DNA from: an uncultured Collinsella sp.
GTDB lineage: Bacteria; Actinomycetota; Coriobacteriia; Coriobacteriales; Coriobacteriaceae
Reading direction: 5' to 3'
DNA: 64,000 nt
Assembly (NCBI GenBank): GCA_900752215.1
Contig: CAADUO010000011.1
Location: forward strand, 1 to 64,000
Shown here: piece after piece, positions 1 to 8,054 of the stretch
Layout: each line of letters begins with the position of its first letter
How positions within the stretch are numbered: the first letter of the stretch is position 1
Made by a program: the position numbers and the translations under genes
The notes under the pieces: model-generated
Database searches by the model: none
What the model was told of the DNA's origin: nothing
The model's input: the letters and a program-made list of their open reading frames with translations, nothing else

Positions 1-165
1 CACATTAAGTGCTTTCCTTTGCGTGCGGAACTCGCGACAAACTTAACCGCCCCGCCCGGCGGGCGAGCTGCGGAAACTCGGTCGGTCCAGAGCAATATCG
101 GCGGAACGGAATTCTGGCTGAGGATCTGTTCGCGACAAAGACTCAATGGGCAGTTCCCTCTATGT
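1..165. other. Non-coding left edge, no gene recognised
   Basis: I see no convincing gene here. The nine-base string CGCGACAAA occurs twice (33-41 and 131-139), and a short GC-rich inverted repeat lies near 55-65. The stretch may be the inner part of a larger repeat cut by the window edge. Confidence 0.4.
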
Positions 166-250
166 CCTTCTGTAAGTTGCGGTGAAATAGGGACTGATTT
201 TGCGGTTGAAACGTTTAAACAGTCCCTATTTCACCGCAACTTACAGAAGG
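166..250. repeat. Long intergenic palindrome with 31-bp arms (GTTGCGGTGAAATAG family)
   Basis: Bases 166-196 and 220-250 are perfect inverted copies (31 bp) around a 23-base loop. The arm contains GTTGCGGTGAAATAGGGACT. A related, decayed copy lies at 33741-33815. A separate terminator for the PTS gene sits at 256-289, so this element is not needed to end that transcript. It looks like a REP-like or MITE-like repeat, which is inference. Confidence 0.8.
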
Positions 251-255
251 GAATG

Positions 256-289
256 AAAAAAGGCGGGGGCTCCGGGTGGAGTCCTCGCC
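256..289 (-). terminator. Rho-independent terminator of the PTS gene
   Basis: On the minus strand an imperfect GC-rich stem (262-273 with 278-289, two mismatches) is followed by six U residues (256-261). It lies about 40 bases past the PTS stop codon. Confidence 0.75.
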
Positions 290-327
290 TTTATTACAGG
301 GGGCGATGTTATTCGCGTACCGTGGAA

Positions 328-2331
328 TTAGACCAGGCGGGCGTTGATCGTCTTGGCGATCTCGGCGGCGTCGGTGGAACCCTTGACGGTGGCACGGAAG
401 TCCTCGTCCATGAGCGCCTCGGCGACCTTGGACAGGATCTTGAGGTGCGTAGTGCCGGCCTGGGCACCGGGGATGAGCAGGGCGATAGCCACGTTGACGG
501 GAGCGCCGTCCATGGTGTCCCAACCGGTCACGCCGGACTCGTCCTTGACGACGATGACGGCAGCCTCGGTAATGGCGTCGGACTTGGCATGCGGGATGGC
601 GAAGCCCTCCATCATGCCCGTGGTGCCCTCGGCCTCGCGGGCCAGGAAGGCGTTCATCACGGCGTCGGCGTCGCTGGCGATACCGGCCTTGACGGCCTGG
701 TTGGAAACGAAGCTCAGAGCCTCGTCACGAGAAGCGAAGTCCTCGGCGACAAAGACATTCTCGACCTTCACGAAGTCGGCAGCCTCGGCCTTGGGGGCCT
801 CGACGGCAGCGGCCTTGGGAGCCTCAACCGGCTTGGCTGCAGGAGTGGCCTTCTGGTTCTTCTCAAAGTCGTACTTCTTGAAGGCCACGAAAAGGATGCC
901 ACCGACCACAGCGCCGATGAGGATCGCGAGGACCCAAAGCGGACCGTTCTCGACAACGGGCAGGACCAGGAAGCCACCGTGAGGCGCCGGATCGTGAACG
1001 TTGAACATAATGGTCAGGATCGAAGCGATAGAGGAACCGAGCATCATGATGGGCATGACGGGCCAGATGTTCTTGGTCATGAACGGAATGGCGCCCTCGG
1101 TGATGTGGGTGCAACCAAGGATGAGGTTGACGACACCGGCGTCGTGATCCTCCTGGCTGAAGTACTTCTTGTCGACAACGACGGCAAAGGTGGTGATCAG
1201 CGGCGGAACGATGCAGGCGGCGGAGACGGCAGCCATGAAGTTGGTGCCGAAGTTATAGGTATCGGTGCCAACACCGGCGGCCAGAGCCTCGGTGAGCATA
1301 GCGGTACCGGTGACGTAAGCAGCCTTGTTGACCGGGCCGCCCATGTCAAAGGCGCACATGCAGCCAATGGCAAGACCCAGGACAACGGCGCCAGAGGCGG
1401 ACAGGCCCTTGAGGAAGTCCATCATGGCGGTGTTGATGGCAGCCATGGGGCCGGAAATGCCGAGCATGACCAGGCCGACGATAGCCGTCGAGAACAGCGG
1501 GTACAGGAAGATAGCCTTGAGGCCGTCCAGATTCTTGGGCAGACCGGCAAAGACCTTCTCGAGCAGCAAGATGACATAGCCGGCAAGGAAGCCGCCGACG
1601 ATGCCGCCCAGGAAGCCGAAGCCCACGCCGGCGCCACCGGCATCGATCATGCCGGTCTCGGCGTTAACAGGCAGGCCCTGGATGGCGATCATACCGGCAA
1701 CAAAGCCGGGGACGAGCGCCGGGCGCTTGCCGATGGATTCGGCGATGTAGGCGGAAAGCACCGGAACCATAAGGTTCATGGCGATGCCGCCGATGATCTT
1801 GAGCATCGCAGCAAAACTGTTGTAGTCAGACGCCGTCGAATCGAAGGACGTAATGCCCCACAGGAACGAGACAGCGGTCAGAACACCACCAGCAACAACG
1901 AAGACCAGCATGTGGCTGACGCCGTTCATGAGGTGCTTGTAGATGACGTGGCCGATGGACTCCTTCTCCTCGACCTCATCCTCGACATCGGCAGCGGCTG
2001 CAACCGTGCTGTCGCCCTTGGCGGCGAGCGCGCGGTCAATCAGCTTACCGGCGGCCTCAACGGACAGGGCCTTGGAAACACCAACGGAAACCATGGGCTT
2101 ACCGGCGAAACGCTCAGCCTGGACATCCTTGTCGGCTGCGACGACGACGGCCTTGGCACCAGCGATCTCACTCTTGGTGAGCTCGTTCTCGACACCGACC
2201 TGGCCATGAGTCTCGACCTTAATGGTCAGACCGCGCTCGGCAGCTGCCTTCTCCAGCGCCTCCTTCGCCATGAAGGTGTGCGCAATGCCGGTCGGGCAAC
2301 CGGTCGCGGCGATGATGTCAAACTTAGCCAT
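328..2331 (-). CDS. fruA: PTS fructose-type permease, EIIB-EIIC-EIIA fusion
   Basis: This 667-residue protein takes up and phosphorylates a sugar, probably fructose, using phosphate from HPr. The order is EIIB (about 1-105, active Cys12 in ATGCPTGIAHTF), a membrane EIIC (about 120-480, many hydrophobic helices) and a cytoplasmic EIIA after an Ala/Pro-rich linker (about 515-667, phospho-acceptor His581 in GFAIPHAK). The start at 2331 has an AAGGAGGGA ribosome binding site. A further upstream in-frame start would add a poorly conserved basic stretch and was rejected. No phosphofructokinase gene is adjacent, so the exact sugar is uncertain. It is divergent from an RpiR regulator. Confidence 0.9.
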   Translation of the reverse strand: MAKFDIIAATGCPTGIAHTFMAKEALEKAAAERGLTIKVETHGQVGVENELTKSEIAGAKAVVVAADKDVQAERFAGKPMVSVGVSKALSVEAAGKLIDRALAAKGDSTVAAAADVEDEVEEKESIGHVIYKHLMNGVSHMLVFVVAGGVLTAVSFLWGITSFDSTASDYNSFAAMLKIIGGIAMNLMVPVLSAYIAESIGKRPALVPGFVAGMIAIQGLPVNAETGMIDAGGAGVGFGFLGGIVGGFLAGYVILLLEKVFAGLPKNLDGLKAIFLYPLFSTAIVGLVMLGISGPMAAINTAMMDFLKGLSASGAVVLGLAIGCMCAFDMGGPVNKAAYVTGTAMLTEALAAGVGTDTYNFGTNFMAAVSAACIVPPLITTFAVVVDKKYFSQEDHDAGVVNLILGCTHITEGAIPFMTKNIWPVMPIMMLGSSIASILTIMFNVHDPAPHGGFLVLPVVENGPLWVLAILIGAVVGGILFVAFKKYDFEKNQKATPAAKPVEAPKAAAVEAPKAEAADFVKVENVFVAEDFASRDEALSFVSNQAVKAGIASDADAVMNAFLAREAEGTTGMMEGFAIPHAKSDAITEAAVIVVKDESGVTGWDTMDGAPVNVAIALLIPGAQAGTTHLKILSKVAEALMDEDFRATVKGSTDAAEIAKTINARLV

Positions 2332-2458
2332 GTGTCCCTCCTTCTTGAGTACAGCGCCCGCGGGCGCTCCCCTACACGCGCTTCGATGCGCGTTTTTCCA
2401 CAACTGAAAGATACCAACCTACCGTCCGCGTGAGAAGAGCTAAGGTGCAAATCTCCGG

Positions 2459-2502
2459 TGAAAGGTTCTTTCATAACCGTAAACGGTAAGTGAAAGTTTA
2501 CC
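2459..2502. promoter_or_regulatory. Candidate RpiR operators between fruA and its regulator
   Basis: Two inverted repeats lie between the divergent genes: TGAAAGGTTCTTTCA (2459-2473, 6-bp arms) and GGTAAGTGAAAGTTTACC (2485-2502, 5-bp arms). More TGAAA half-sites occur near 2404, 2512 and 2538. Inverted TGAAA/TTTCA repeats would suit a dimeric SIS-domain regulator. A -10-like TATACT (2550-2555) precedes the regulator, without a good -35. Confidence 0.45.
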
Positions 2503-2603
2503 ATCAACACTTGAAACGGCAAGGTGTATCTTGTAATTGAAAATGCCCGTATACTATGGCATTGCAAATCAAGCTAGATTTTCATGCCAACCAGGAGCCA
2601 TCC

Positions 2604-3461
2604 ATGACCGATAGTAGCAAGAGCGCACTTTCCCTCATTAGCACCCATCAGGGATACAGCGAGTCCGAGCAGCGCATTGTCGACTATATATTGGAGCACC
2701 AGTCCGAGGCGCCACGCCTCACGGCCGCTCAGCTCTCGCGCGCCGCCGCCACGTCCGAGGCGACCGTTTCGCGCTTCTGCCGCAAGCTTGGCTTTGGTAG
2801 CTTCCGCAGCTTTCAGTTTTCGTTGGCGAGGGATTTGGAAAGCCAGCGTAACGAGGGCCTGACTGACGAGGTCTCGCTCGACAATATGGAGCAGAGCCTC
2901 AAGAATATCCTGGCTGCCAAGGTGAGCGAGCTTAATGCGACCATCGACGGGATCGACCACGATACGCTGGCGGCTGTTGTGCATGCCCTTAAGCATGCAG
3001 GGGTTATTGAGTTTGCAGCTGTGGGCAATACGAACGCGGTCGCGCTCGATGCGACGTTTAAGTTTTCGCAGCTGGGCCTGCGCTGCATGGCGAGCACCAT
3101 TAGCGAGACATCAATCGGCTTTGCGCTCACGTTACGCCCGGGTGACGTCATCGTGCTTATCTCAAACTCCGGCAAATCGCGCCGATTGAATCGCATGGCA
3201 AAAGCGGCTCGCAACTGCGGCGCAACCGTAGTCGTCATCAGCAGTGACAGCAAATCCCCACTCGCGCGCCTGGCAGACTACACTTTTAATACCGTCAACC
3301 ACGAAGCGCTGCTGACGACAGGCGACTTTGCGTTCTCTAAGATCAGCGCTACGATGATCATCGAAGTCATCTACAACTTCCTGCTGCCCGAGATTGAAGA
3401 CGCCCGCGAGCATATCAGCTACTACGAGGAGCTCATCCAGCCGGACAAGGTCGTTGAGTAA
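2604..3461 (+). CDS. MurR/RpiR-family transcriptional regulator
   Basis: This 285-residue protein has an N-terminal helix-turn-helix of the RpiR type (about 1-77, with AATSEATVSRFCRKLGF) and a C-terminal SIS sugar-phosphate-binding domain (about 120-255, with DVIVLISNSGKS). Such proteins sense phosphosugars and usually control an adjacent transporter. The divergent PTS gene is therefore the likely target. The ATG at 2604 was chosen because CAGGAG lies six to seven bases upstream. An ATG at 2556 would overlap the promoter region and lacks a binding site. Activator or repressor role cannot be told from sequence. Confidence 0.88.
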   Translation: MTDSSKSALSLISTHQGYSESEQRIVDYILEHQSEAPRLTAAQLSRAAATSEATVSRFCRKLGFGSFRSFQFSLARDLESQRNEGLTDEVSLDNMEQSLKNILAAKVSELNATIDGIDHDTLAAVVHALKHAGVIEFAAVGNTNAVALDATFKFSQLGLRCMASTISETSIGFALTLRPGDVIVLISNSGKSRRLNRMAKAARNCGATVVVISSDSKSPLARLADYTFNTVNHEALLTTGDFAFSKISATMIIEVIYNFLLPEIEDAREHISYYEELIQPDKVVE

Positions 3462-3467
3462 AACGCG

Positions 3468-3504
3468 TGGTGGGACAAAAATTTCAGTCTATTTTGTCCC
3501 ACCA
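3468..3504. terminator. Bidirectional palindrome and terminator (GTGGGACAAAA family)
   Basis: TGGTGGGACAAAA (3468-3480) and its exact complement (3492-3504) form a 13-bp stem with an 11-base loop. Because the arms end in A/T runs, the hairpin resembles a terminator in both directions. It sits between the converging rpiR-type gene and recN. Confidence 0.75.
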
Positions 3505-3520
3505 ACACCGCTGATACGAT

Positions 3521-5149
3521 CTAGCCTCGAGCTTCTTCAAGCATCTGTTTGGCGTGCGCCAGGCTTGCCTCGGACTGATCGCCGCTCAACATGCGGGCGA
3601 TCTCGGCGGTACGCGCTTCGCCGGTTACCTCGTCCAAATGCGTCTGGGGAACATCGCCCGGTTCCTTACTGACAACATAATGCTTGTCGGCCATGACGGC
3701 GACCTGCGCCAAGTGGGTTACGACAATCACCTGATGCGTAGCGGCGAGATCTGCCAGCACGCCCGCGAGCGCACGCGCCGTGGAGCCACCGACACCAGCA
3801 TCGACCTCGTCAAACACCAGCGTATCGACACCGTCCGCGTTACCGAGGACAACCTTGCTTGCCAGCATGACGCGGCTGAGCTCGCCGCCCGACGCAATGC
3901 GGCGCAGGGGGCGTGGCGTCAAGCCGGCACCGCTGCGGTATAGCAGCTCGTAACTCGAAGGACCAACCGGCGTCCACTCAGCACGGGGAAGATCGCGCGA
4001 CTCCCAGACGAGCTCGGCACTACCCATCTCCAGGCGAGCCATCTGGCGGCCAACCTCGTGACAGAAGCGCGGGGCTGCCGTATTGCGAGCGCGCTTAAGC
4101 GCCTTGGCGGCAGCAAACAGTTCGTGCTCCGCCGCGCCAAGCGCTTCACGCGCCATTTTGATCTGTTCATCGCCATTATCAACCAGCGAAAGCAGCTCTT
4201 GCGAGCGATCACGCATGGCAAAAACATCGTCCATGGTCGGACCCCACTGACGCAGCAGGCCCTTGAGGTCGGAATACCGCTCGCGCATGCGAGCGAGCTC
4301 GCGCGGGTCGAAGGCGACCCCATCGCGATAGGCGCGCAGCTCGTTGGCACAATCCTCAAGCGAGATGCAGGCATCCGAAAGCGTCTCGGCAATGTCGCCC
4401 AGTTTGCGATCGACGGTAGCCATTCGGGAAAGCTCTGCCACGGCGCTGTTCACGGCATCGAGCGCTCCCCCTTCGGCGGCAAGCGATGCATGGGCATCGT
4501 TAGCTGTGGCAACCAGTACCTCGGCATGTTCGGAGCGCGGCAGCAATTCCTCGAGTTCCTCATACTCGCCCGGCTTAGGGTCGACCTCGCCGATGCGCTC
4601 GAGGGCAAAGCGCGCCTCCTCGACACGACTCCCCTGCGCACGCGAGGCCTCCTCAACGCGACGGACCTCCTTGGCAGCCGCGCGCGAGGCTTTAAAGCAA
4701 GTACGGTAGTGCTCGAGTGCCTCGAGCGCAGAGCGCCCCGCCCAGGCATCGACCATGGCAACGTGATGCGCCGGGTCGAGGAGGCGCTGGTGCTCGTGCT
4801 GACCGCACAGATCCATCATCACGCCGACGCGCTCCGAAAGCTCGCGCACGCTGGCGATGCGGCCGTCAATCCTCACGCGGCTGCGGCCCTCGGCAGAAAG
4901 GCTGCGCTGGACCGTGAAGCCCTCCGTGTCGTGCGGGCCGTCAAACAGGCGTGCCTCGACGCTCGCCAGCGCCTCGCCCTCGCGCACCGTCGACGAATCC
5001 GCACGCTCGCCCAAAATAAGCTTAAGGGCCGAGAGCAGCGCGGTCTTGCCGGCGCCGGTCTCGCCTGTCAGGACAGTCAGGCCGGCACTCGGCACCAGCG
5101 TCGCCTCACGAATGAGTGCAATGTTAGAAACCTGCAGCTCATCGATCAT
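3521..5149 (-). CDS. recN: DNA repair protein RecN
   Basis: RecN is an SMC-like ATPase that acts early in recombinational repair of double-strand breaks. The 542-residue protein has Walker A GETGAGKT at 29-36, a long central coiled coil, and near the C terminus an SGGELSRV signature and Walker B LVFDEVDAGVGG. The length is normal for the family. Its start overlaps the end of nadK by 11 bases, so the two are probably translationally coupled. It is the last gene of the efp-to-recN block and converges on the palindrome at 3468-3504. Confidence 0.95.
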   Translation of the reverse strand: MIDELQVSNIALIREATLVPSAGLTVLTGETGAGKTALLSALKLILGERADSSTVREGEALASVEARLFDGPHDTEGFTVQRSLSAEGRSRVRIDGRIASVRELSERVGVMMDLCGQHEHQRLLDPAHHVAMVDAWAGRSALEALEHYRTCFKASRAAAKEVRRVEEASRAQGSRVEEARFALERIGEVDPKPGEYEELEELLPRSEHAEVLVATANDAHASLAAEGGALDAVNSAVAELSRMATVDRKLGDIAETLSDACISLEDCANELRAYRDGVAFDPRELARMRERYSDLKGLLRQWGPTMDDVFAMRDRSQELLSLVDNGDEQIKMAREALGAAEHELFAAAKALKRARNTAAPRFCHEVGRQMARLEMGSAELVWESRDLPRAEWTPVGPSSYELLYRSGAGLTPRPLRRIASGGELSRVMLASKVVLGNADGVDTLVFDEVDAGVGGSTARALAGVLADLAATHQVIVVTHLAQVAVMADKHYVVSKEPGDVPQTHLDEVTGEARTAEIARMLSGDQSEASLAHAKQMLEEARG

Positions 5150-5999
5150 GACGGACTCCGTAGAATACGCGGCTCACCGAGTTGTAAAAACTCTCGGGGC
5201 CGTAGTCGAGCAGCAGCACATCGCCTGGGCCTCGGCGCACGGCCACGCTCTCGACCGTGCCGTCGCAGGTAATAAACTGTCCATCGATAGCGATCGCCGG
5301 AACGCTCGGGCGATCATCGGACATAAAGATTTCGACGACATCACTCGGCGAAGTCAAGAAGGCACGGGCCTGAATGGTGTGCGGCGCAATGGGTACGCAG
5401 ACCATACCCGTATAGTCGGGGCTCACAATGGGGCCACCTGCACTGAGCGCGTACCCCGTAGAACCAGTCGCCGTGGACACGACCACGCCGTCGCCACGCA
5501 GTCGATCGATATGGTGGCCCGACACCGTGATGTCGAACTCAACCATATCGGACAGGGGGCCGCGCGTGAGCGCCATGTCGTTGAGGGCGAACGTGCGCAC
5601 GACATCCTTCGTGCCATCGTCGCGCACGGACACGATATCCGCGGCGATGGTGGCGCGACGGCTCACGTGCAGCTCGCCGGAAAGGGCGTCGCTCACGACC
5701 TGCAGAATGTCGCGCTCCTCGGGGCTCGCAGCAGTTAAAAAGCCCAGGTGACCATAGGAAAGACCGAGGATAGGAATCTCGCGATGGTTGAGGATGCGGG
5801 CAGCGCGCAGCAACGTACCGTCGCCGCCGAGCGTAATGACCAGATCGGAGCCGTCAATATCAGGCGTGCTTTGAATCTTCGATCGCTGGTCGGCAGCCCA
5901 TGCGACCTCATAGCCCTGGCGCGTCAGCCAAAGCTCGAGCATCAGGCCGCTCTCAACCGCCTCTTGCTTGTAGTAATTGGGAACCAGAAAGACCTTCAT
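5139..5999 (-). CDS. nadK: NAD kinase
   Basis: This enzyme phosphorylates NAD to NADP with ATP or polyphosphate. The 286-residue protein shows the GGDGTLL motif (58-64), an LNDMAL segment, and the glycine-rich GDGVVVSTATGSTGYALS loop typical of NAD kinases. The ATG at 5999 overlaps the tlyA stop as ATGA (four bases), and the gene itself overlaps recN by 11 bases. The tlyA-nadK-recN order is common in Gram-positive bacteria. Confidence 0.95.
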   Translation of the reverse strand: MKVFLVPNYYKQEAVESGLMLELWLTRQGYEVAWAADQRSKIQSTPDIDGSDLVITLGGDGTLLRAARILNHREIPILGLSYGHLGFLTAASPEERDILQVVSDALSGELHVSRRATIAADIVSVRDDGTKDVVRTFALNDMALTRGPLSDMVEFDITVSGHHIDRLRGDGVVVSTATGSTGYALSAGGPIVSPDYTGMVCVPIAPHTIQARAFLTSPSDVVEIFMSDDRPSVPAIAIDGQFITCDGTVESVAVRRGPGDVLLLDYGPESFYNSVSRVFYGVRHDR

Positions 6000-6808
6000 A
6001 GCGTTGCAGCTTTCTCGCTCAAAACCGATACCTGGAATTGCAGCTCGTCTTGCGTGCGGTCGCCGGGGTCAAATCTCGTGCCGTACAGGAAAAACTCAAC
6101 GTTTCCCTTGGCACCATGAATGGGCGACACGCACACATCGACCGGGAACAGCCCCTTGGCTGCAAAGAGTTCAACTGCCGCAACGAGTGTATCGCGGCGC
6201 ACGGCGGGATCGGTCACAATGCCGCCCTCACCCACCAGCGCCGCCGGAGCCTCAAACTGCGGCTTTACAAGCGTGCAGAATGCACCCGTAGGCGCCAGGC
6301 ACGCCAGCACCGCATCGATAATGTTCGCGATGCTGGTAAACGAGACATCACACACAGCCAGGTCGATGGCGCCGGCATAGCCAAGCTCAGGCAGCTGCGT
6401 CACGTTTGTGCGCTCATGCAGCGTCACGCGATCGTCTTGGCGCAGCGACCAATCAAACTGGGCACGGCCCACGTCGACCGAGACAACGGTCGCGGCGCCG
6501 CGCTTGAGCAGGCAATCAGTAAAGCCGCCCGTGGAGCATCCCACATCGAGGCAAGCAAGGTCCGTCGGATCGATCCCAAACGCATCGAGCGCGCCCTCGA
6601 GCTTAAGGCCGCCGCGCCCAACATACGGGATGCGCCCCTTAACGTGCAGTGGCAGGCCCGGCGTCACCTTGAGCCCCGGAGAGGTCAAACGCTCACCGCC
6701 ACTCGAAACCAAGCCGGCCATAAGAGTGCGAAGGGCATCCGCGCGATCGGCGCAGATGCCCTGTGAAATCAGTTCGTCATCGAGACGCACGCGTTTCATG
6801 AATGCCAT
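5996..6808 (-). CDS. tlyA: TlyA-type rRNA 2'-O-methyltransferase
   Basis: TlyA proteins methylate the 2'-hydroxyl of rRNA cytidines, which sensitises ribosomes to capreomycin in mycobacteria; older annotations call them hemolysins. The protein (about 270 residues) has an N-terminal S4 RNA-binding domain (about 5-65) and an FtsJ-like SAM-binding domain starting at CLDVGCSTGGFTDCLL. The ATG at 6808 overlaps the xseB stop by one base (TGATG). An ATG at 6799, starting MKRVRLDDEL, is also possible. Neither has a strong ribosome binding site, which favours coupling to xseB. Confidence 0.9.
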   Translation of the reverse strand: MAFMKRVRLDDELISQGICADRADALRTLMAGLVSSGGERLTSPGLKVTPGLPLHVKGRIPYVGRGGLKLEGALDAFGIDPTDLACLDVGCSTGGFTDCLLKRGAATVVSVDVGRAQFDWSLRQDDRVTLHERTNVTQLPELGYAGAIDLAVCDVSFTSIANIIDAVLACLAPTGAFCTLVKPQFEAPAALVGEGGIVTDPAVRRDTLVAAVELFAAKGLFPVDVCVSPIHGAKGNVEFFLYGTRFDPGDRTQDELQFQVSVLSEKAATL

Positions 6809-7074
6809 CAACCATTCGTATCCGGAGATGCAGCCTGTCTATCTTGGGACTCGTTTGCCGCATCCTCATCGTATTCCTGCTCGAGCTTGTCGGCCTCACG
6901 CGGCGTCAGCTCAAACTTGTCGACCATATCGACCGCTCGGGAGCCCAGCTCAATCGCCTCGTCAAACAAATCGAGCGAACGCTCCAAGGACGTATCCTTG
7001 GAGCGAACGGTGGCGATGATCTGGTCCAGGCGATCCGAGATCTCATCGAAGTTGCGGACGGAACCCTCTGGCAT
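6808..7074 (-). CDS. xseB: Exodeoxyribonuclease VII small subunit
   Basis: An 88-residue protein with the XseB signature near the N terminus (SVRNFDEISDRLDQII) and the SLERSLDLFDEAIELG helix. With the large subunit XseA it degrades single-stranded DNA to oligonucleotides. The C-terminal 30 residues are polar and acidic. The partner xseA, often immediately upstream, is not next to it: the preceding gene is nusB, two bases away. Confidence 0.88.
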   Translation of the reverse strand: MPEGSVRNFDEISDRLDQIIATVRSKDTSLERSLDLFDEAIELGSRAVDMVDKFELTPREADKLEQEYDEDAANESQDRQAASPDTNG

Positions 7075-7076
7075 GG

Positions 7077-7664
7077 CTACTCCTCGACGGAGTCGGCCTC
7101 GACGGCCCCAGCAGCGTCCGCATCCTCGTCAAGTACACCGGCGGCAGCCTGAGCAGCAGCGACCTTGGCGGCTGCCTCGGCAGCCTGTGCCTCCTCGCGA
7201 GCGCGATCCTCGGCCAGCAGCTCCTGGTACAGGTCCTCGCCCGGCAGCTCCTCGCTGCGAGCGATCTTGCCCAGCACGCCGTTGACAAACGATGCGGACT
7301 GGTCGGTACCATAGGCCTTAGCGATCTCGACGGCCTCGTTGATGACGATGGCGTCCGAGACCTCCTCGTCGGTGAGGAAGCGCATCTCGTAGACGGCGAT
7401 ACGCAGCAGGTTGCGGTCGGCACCGGGCATGCGCATAAGATCCCAGTTCTTGGCGACGGCGCGCAGGGCACAATCGATGCGATCAATGTGCTCGTAGGCA
7501 CCGCGGCAAAGCTCCAGCGCATAGGGGTCGAGGGGACCCTTCGAGATCAGGAAATCGCCCTCGAGGACGCGCTCGAGCGGGCTGTCCGTGGCTTCGGCCT
7601 GGAACAGCAGCTGCAGCGCCTGACTGCGGGCAAGCGTGCGCCCGCGATAAACCTTAAGGCTCAA
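7077..7664 (-). CDS. nusB: Transcription antitermination factor NusB
   Basis: NusB binds boxA RNA with S10 and helps antitermination of rRNA operons. The all-helical fold covers about residues 5-145 (RSQALQLLFQAE near the N terminus, DAIVINEAVEIAKAYG later). About 50 Ala/Glu/Asp-rich residues follow that are absent from typical 130-150-residue NusB, giving 195 in total. The start is a TTG preceded by AAGGAG. It lies between xseB and an Asp23 gene with gaps of two and three bases. Confidence 0.92.
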   Translation of the reverse strand: MSLKVYRGRTLARSQALQLLFQAEATDSPLERVLEGDFLISKGPLDPYALELCRGAYEHIDRIDCALRAVAKNWDLMRMPGADRNLLRIAVYEMRFLTDEEVSDAIVINEAVEIAKAYGTDQSASFVNGVLGKIARSEELPGEDLYQELLAEDRAREEAQAAEAAAKVAAAQAAAGVLDEDADAAGAVEADSVEE

Positions 7665-7667
7665 AGG

Positions 7668-8030
7668 TTACTCCTTGGGGAAAACGAGGCCGTCGATGCA
7701 AACGTCAACGCGCTCGACCTCGACGCCCACCTGGGCATCGATGGCGGCGACCACGGCGGCGCGAACGGCCTCGGCGAGCTTCTTGAACGGATAGCCAAAG
7801 AACACCACGACACGCACGGTGAGTGCGAGCTTGTCGCCGACGACCTCGGCCTCGACCGCCGGCTCGGAAGCCGGGGCCTTGGACGAGAGCATCATGGAGA
7901 CAAGGTTGGTGGCAAGGTCCTTGACGCCAACGGAGGCGATGCCCTCGACATCCGACACGGCGCGCGAGACGATGGCGGTCAGAACATCGGGCGAAATGCC
8001 GATGCCGTCAATCTTGATTTCCTGGGGCAT
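7668..8030 (-). CDS. Asp23/Gls24 family envelope stress protein
   Basis: A 120-residue member of the Asp23/Gls24 (DUF322) family. The ISPDVLTAIVSRAVSDVEGI start and the TVRVVVFFG strand followed by an amphipathic helix (KKLAEAVRAAVVAAI) are typical. Related proteins sit at the membrane and respond to envelope or alkaline stress. Placement between efp and nusB matches the yqhY position of Firmicutes. A second, different member lies at 53284-53640 beside fakA. Confidence 0.85.
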   Translation of the reverse strand: MPQEIKIDGIGISPDVLTAIVSRAVSDVEGIASVGVKDLATNLVSMMLSSKAPASEPAVEAEVVGDKLALTVRVVVFFGYPFKKLAEAVRAAVVAAIDAQVGVEVERVDVCIDGLVFPKE

Positions 8031-8054
8031 GAGTCCTCCTAGAAAAGTTGGTTG

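Noticed and set aside
19..2433. Very long open frame antisense to the PTS gene
   Set aside because: It mirrors the real gene's codons, has low-complexity Gly/Asp/Leu composition, no ribosome binding site, and reads through the palindrome and terminator.
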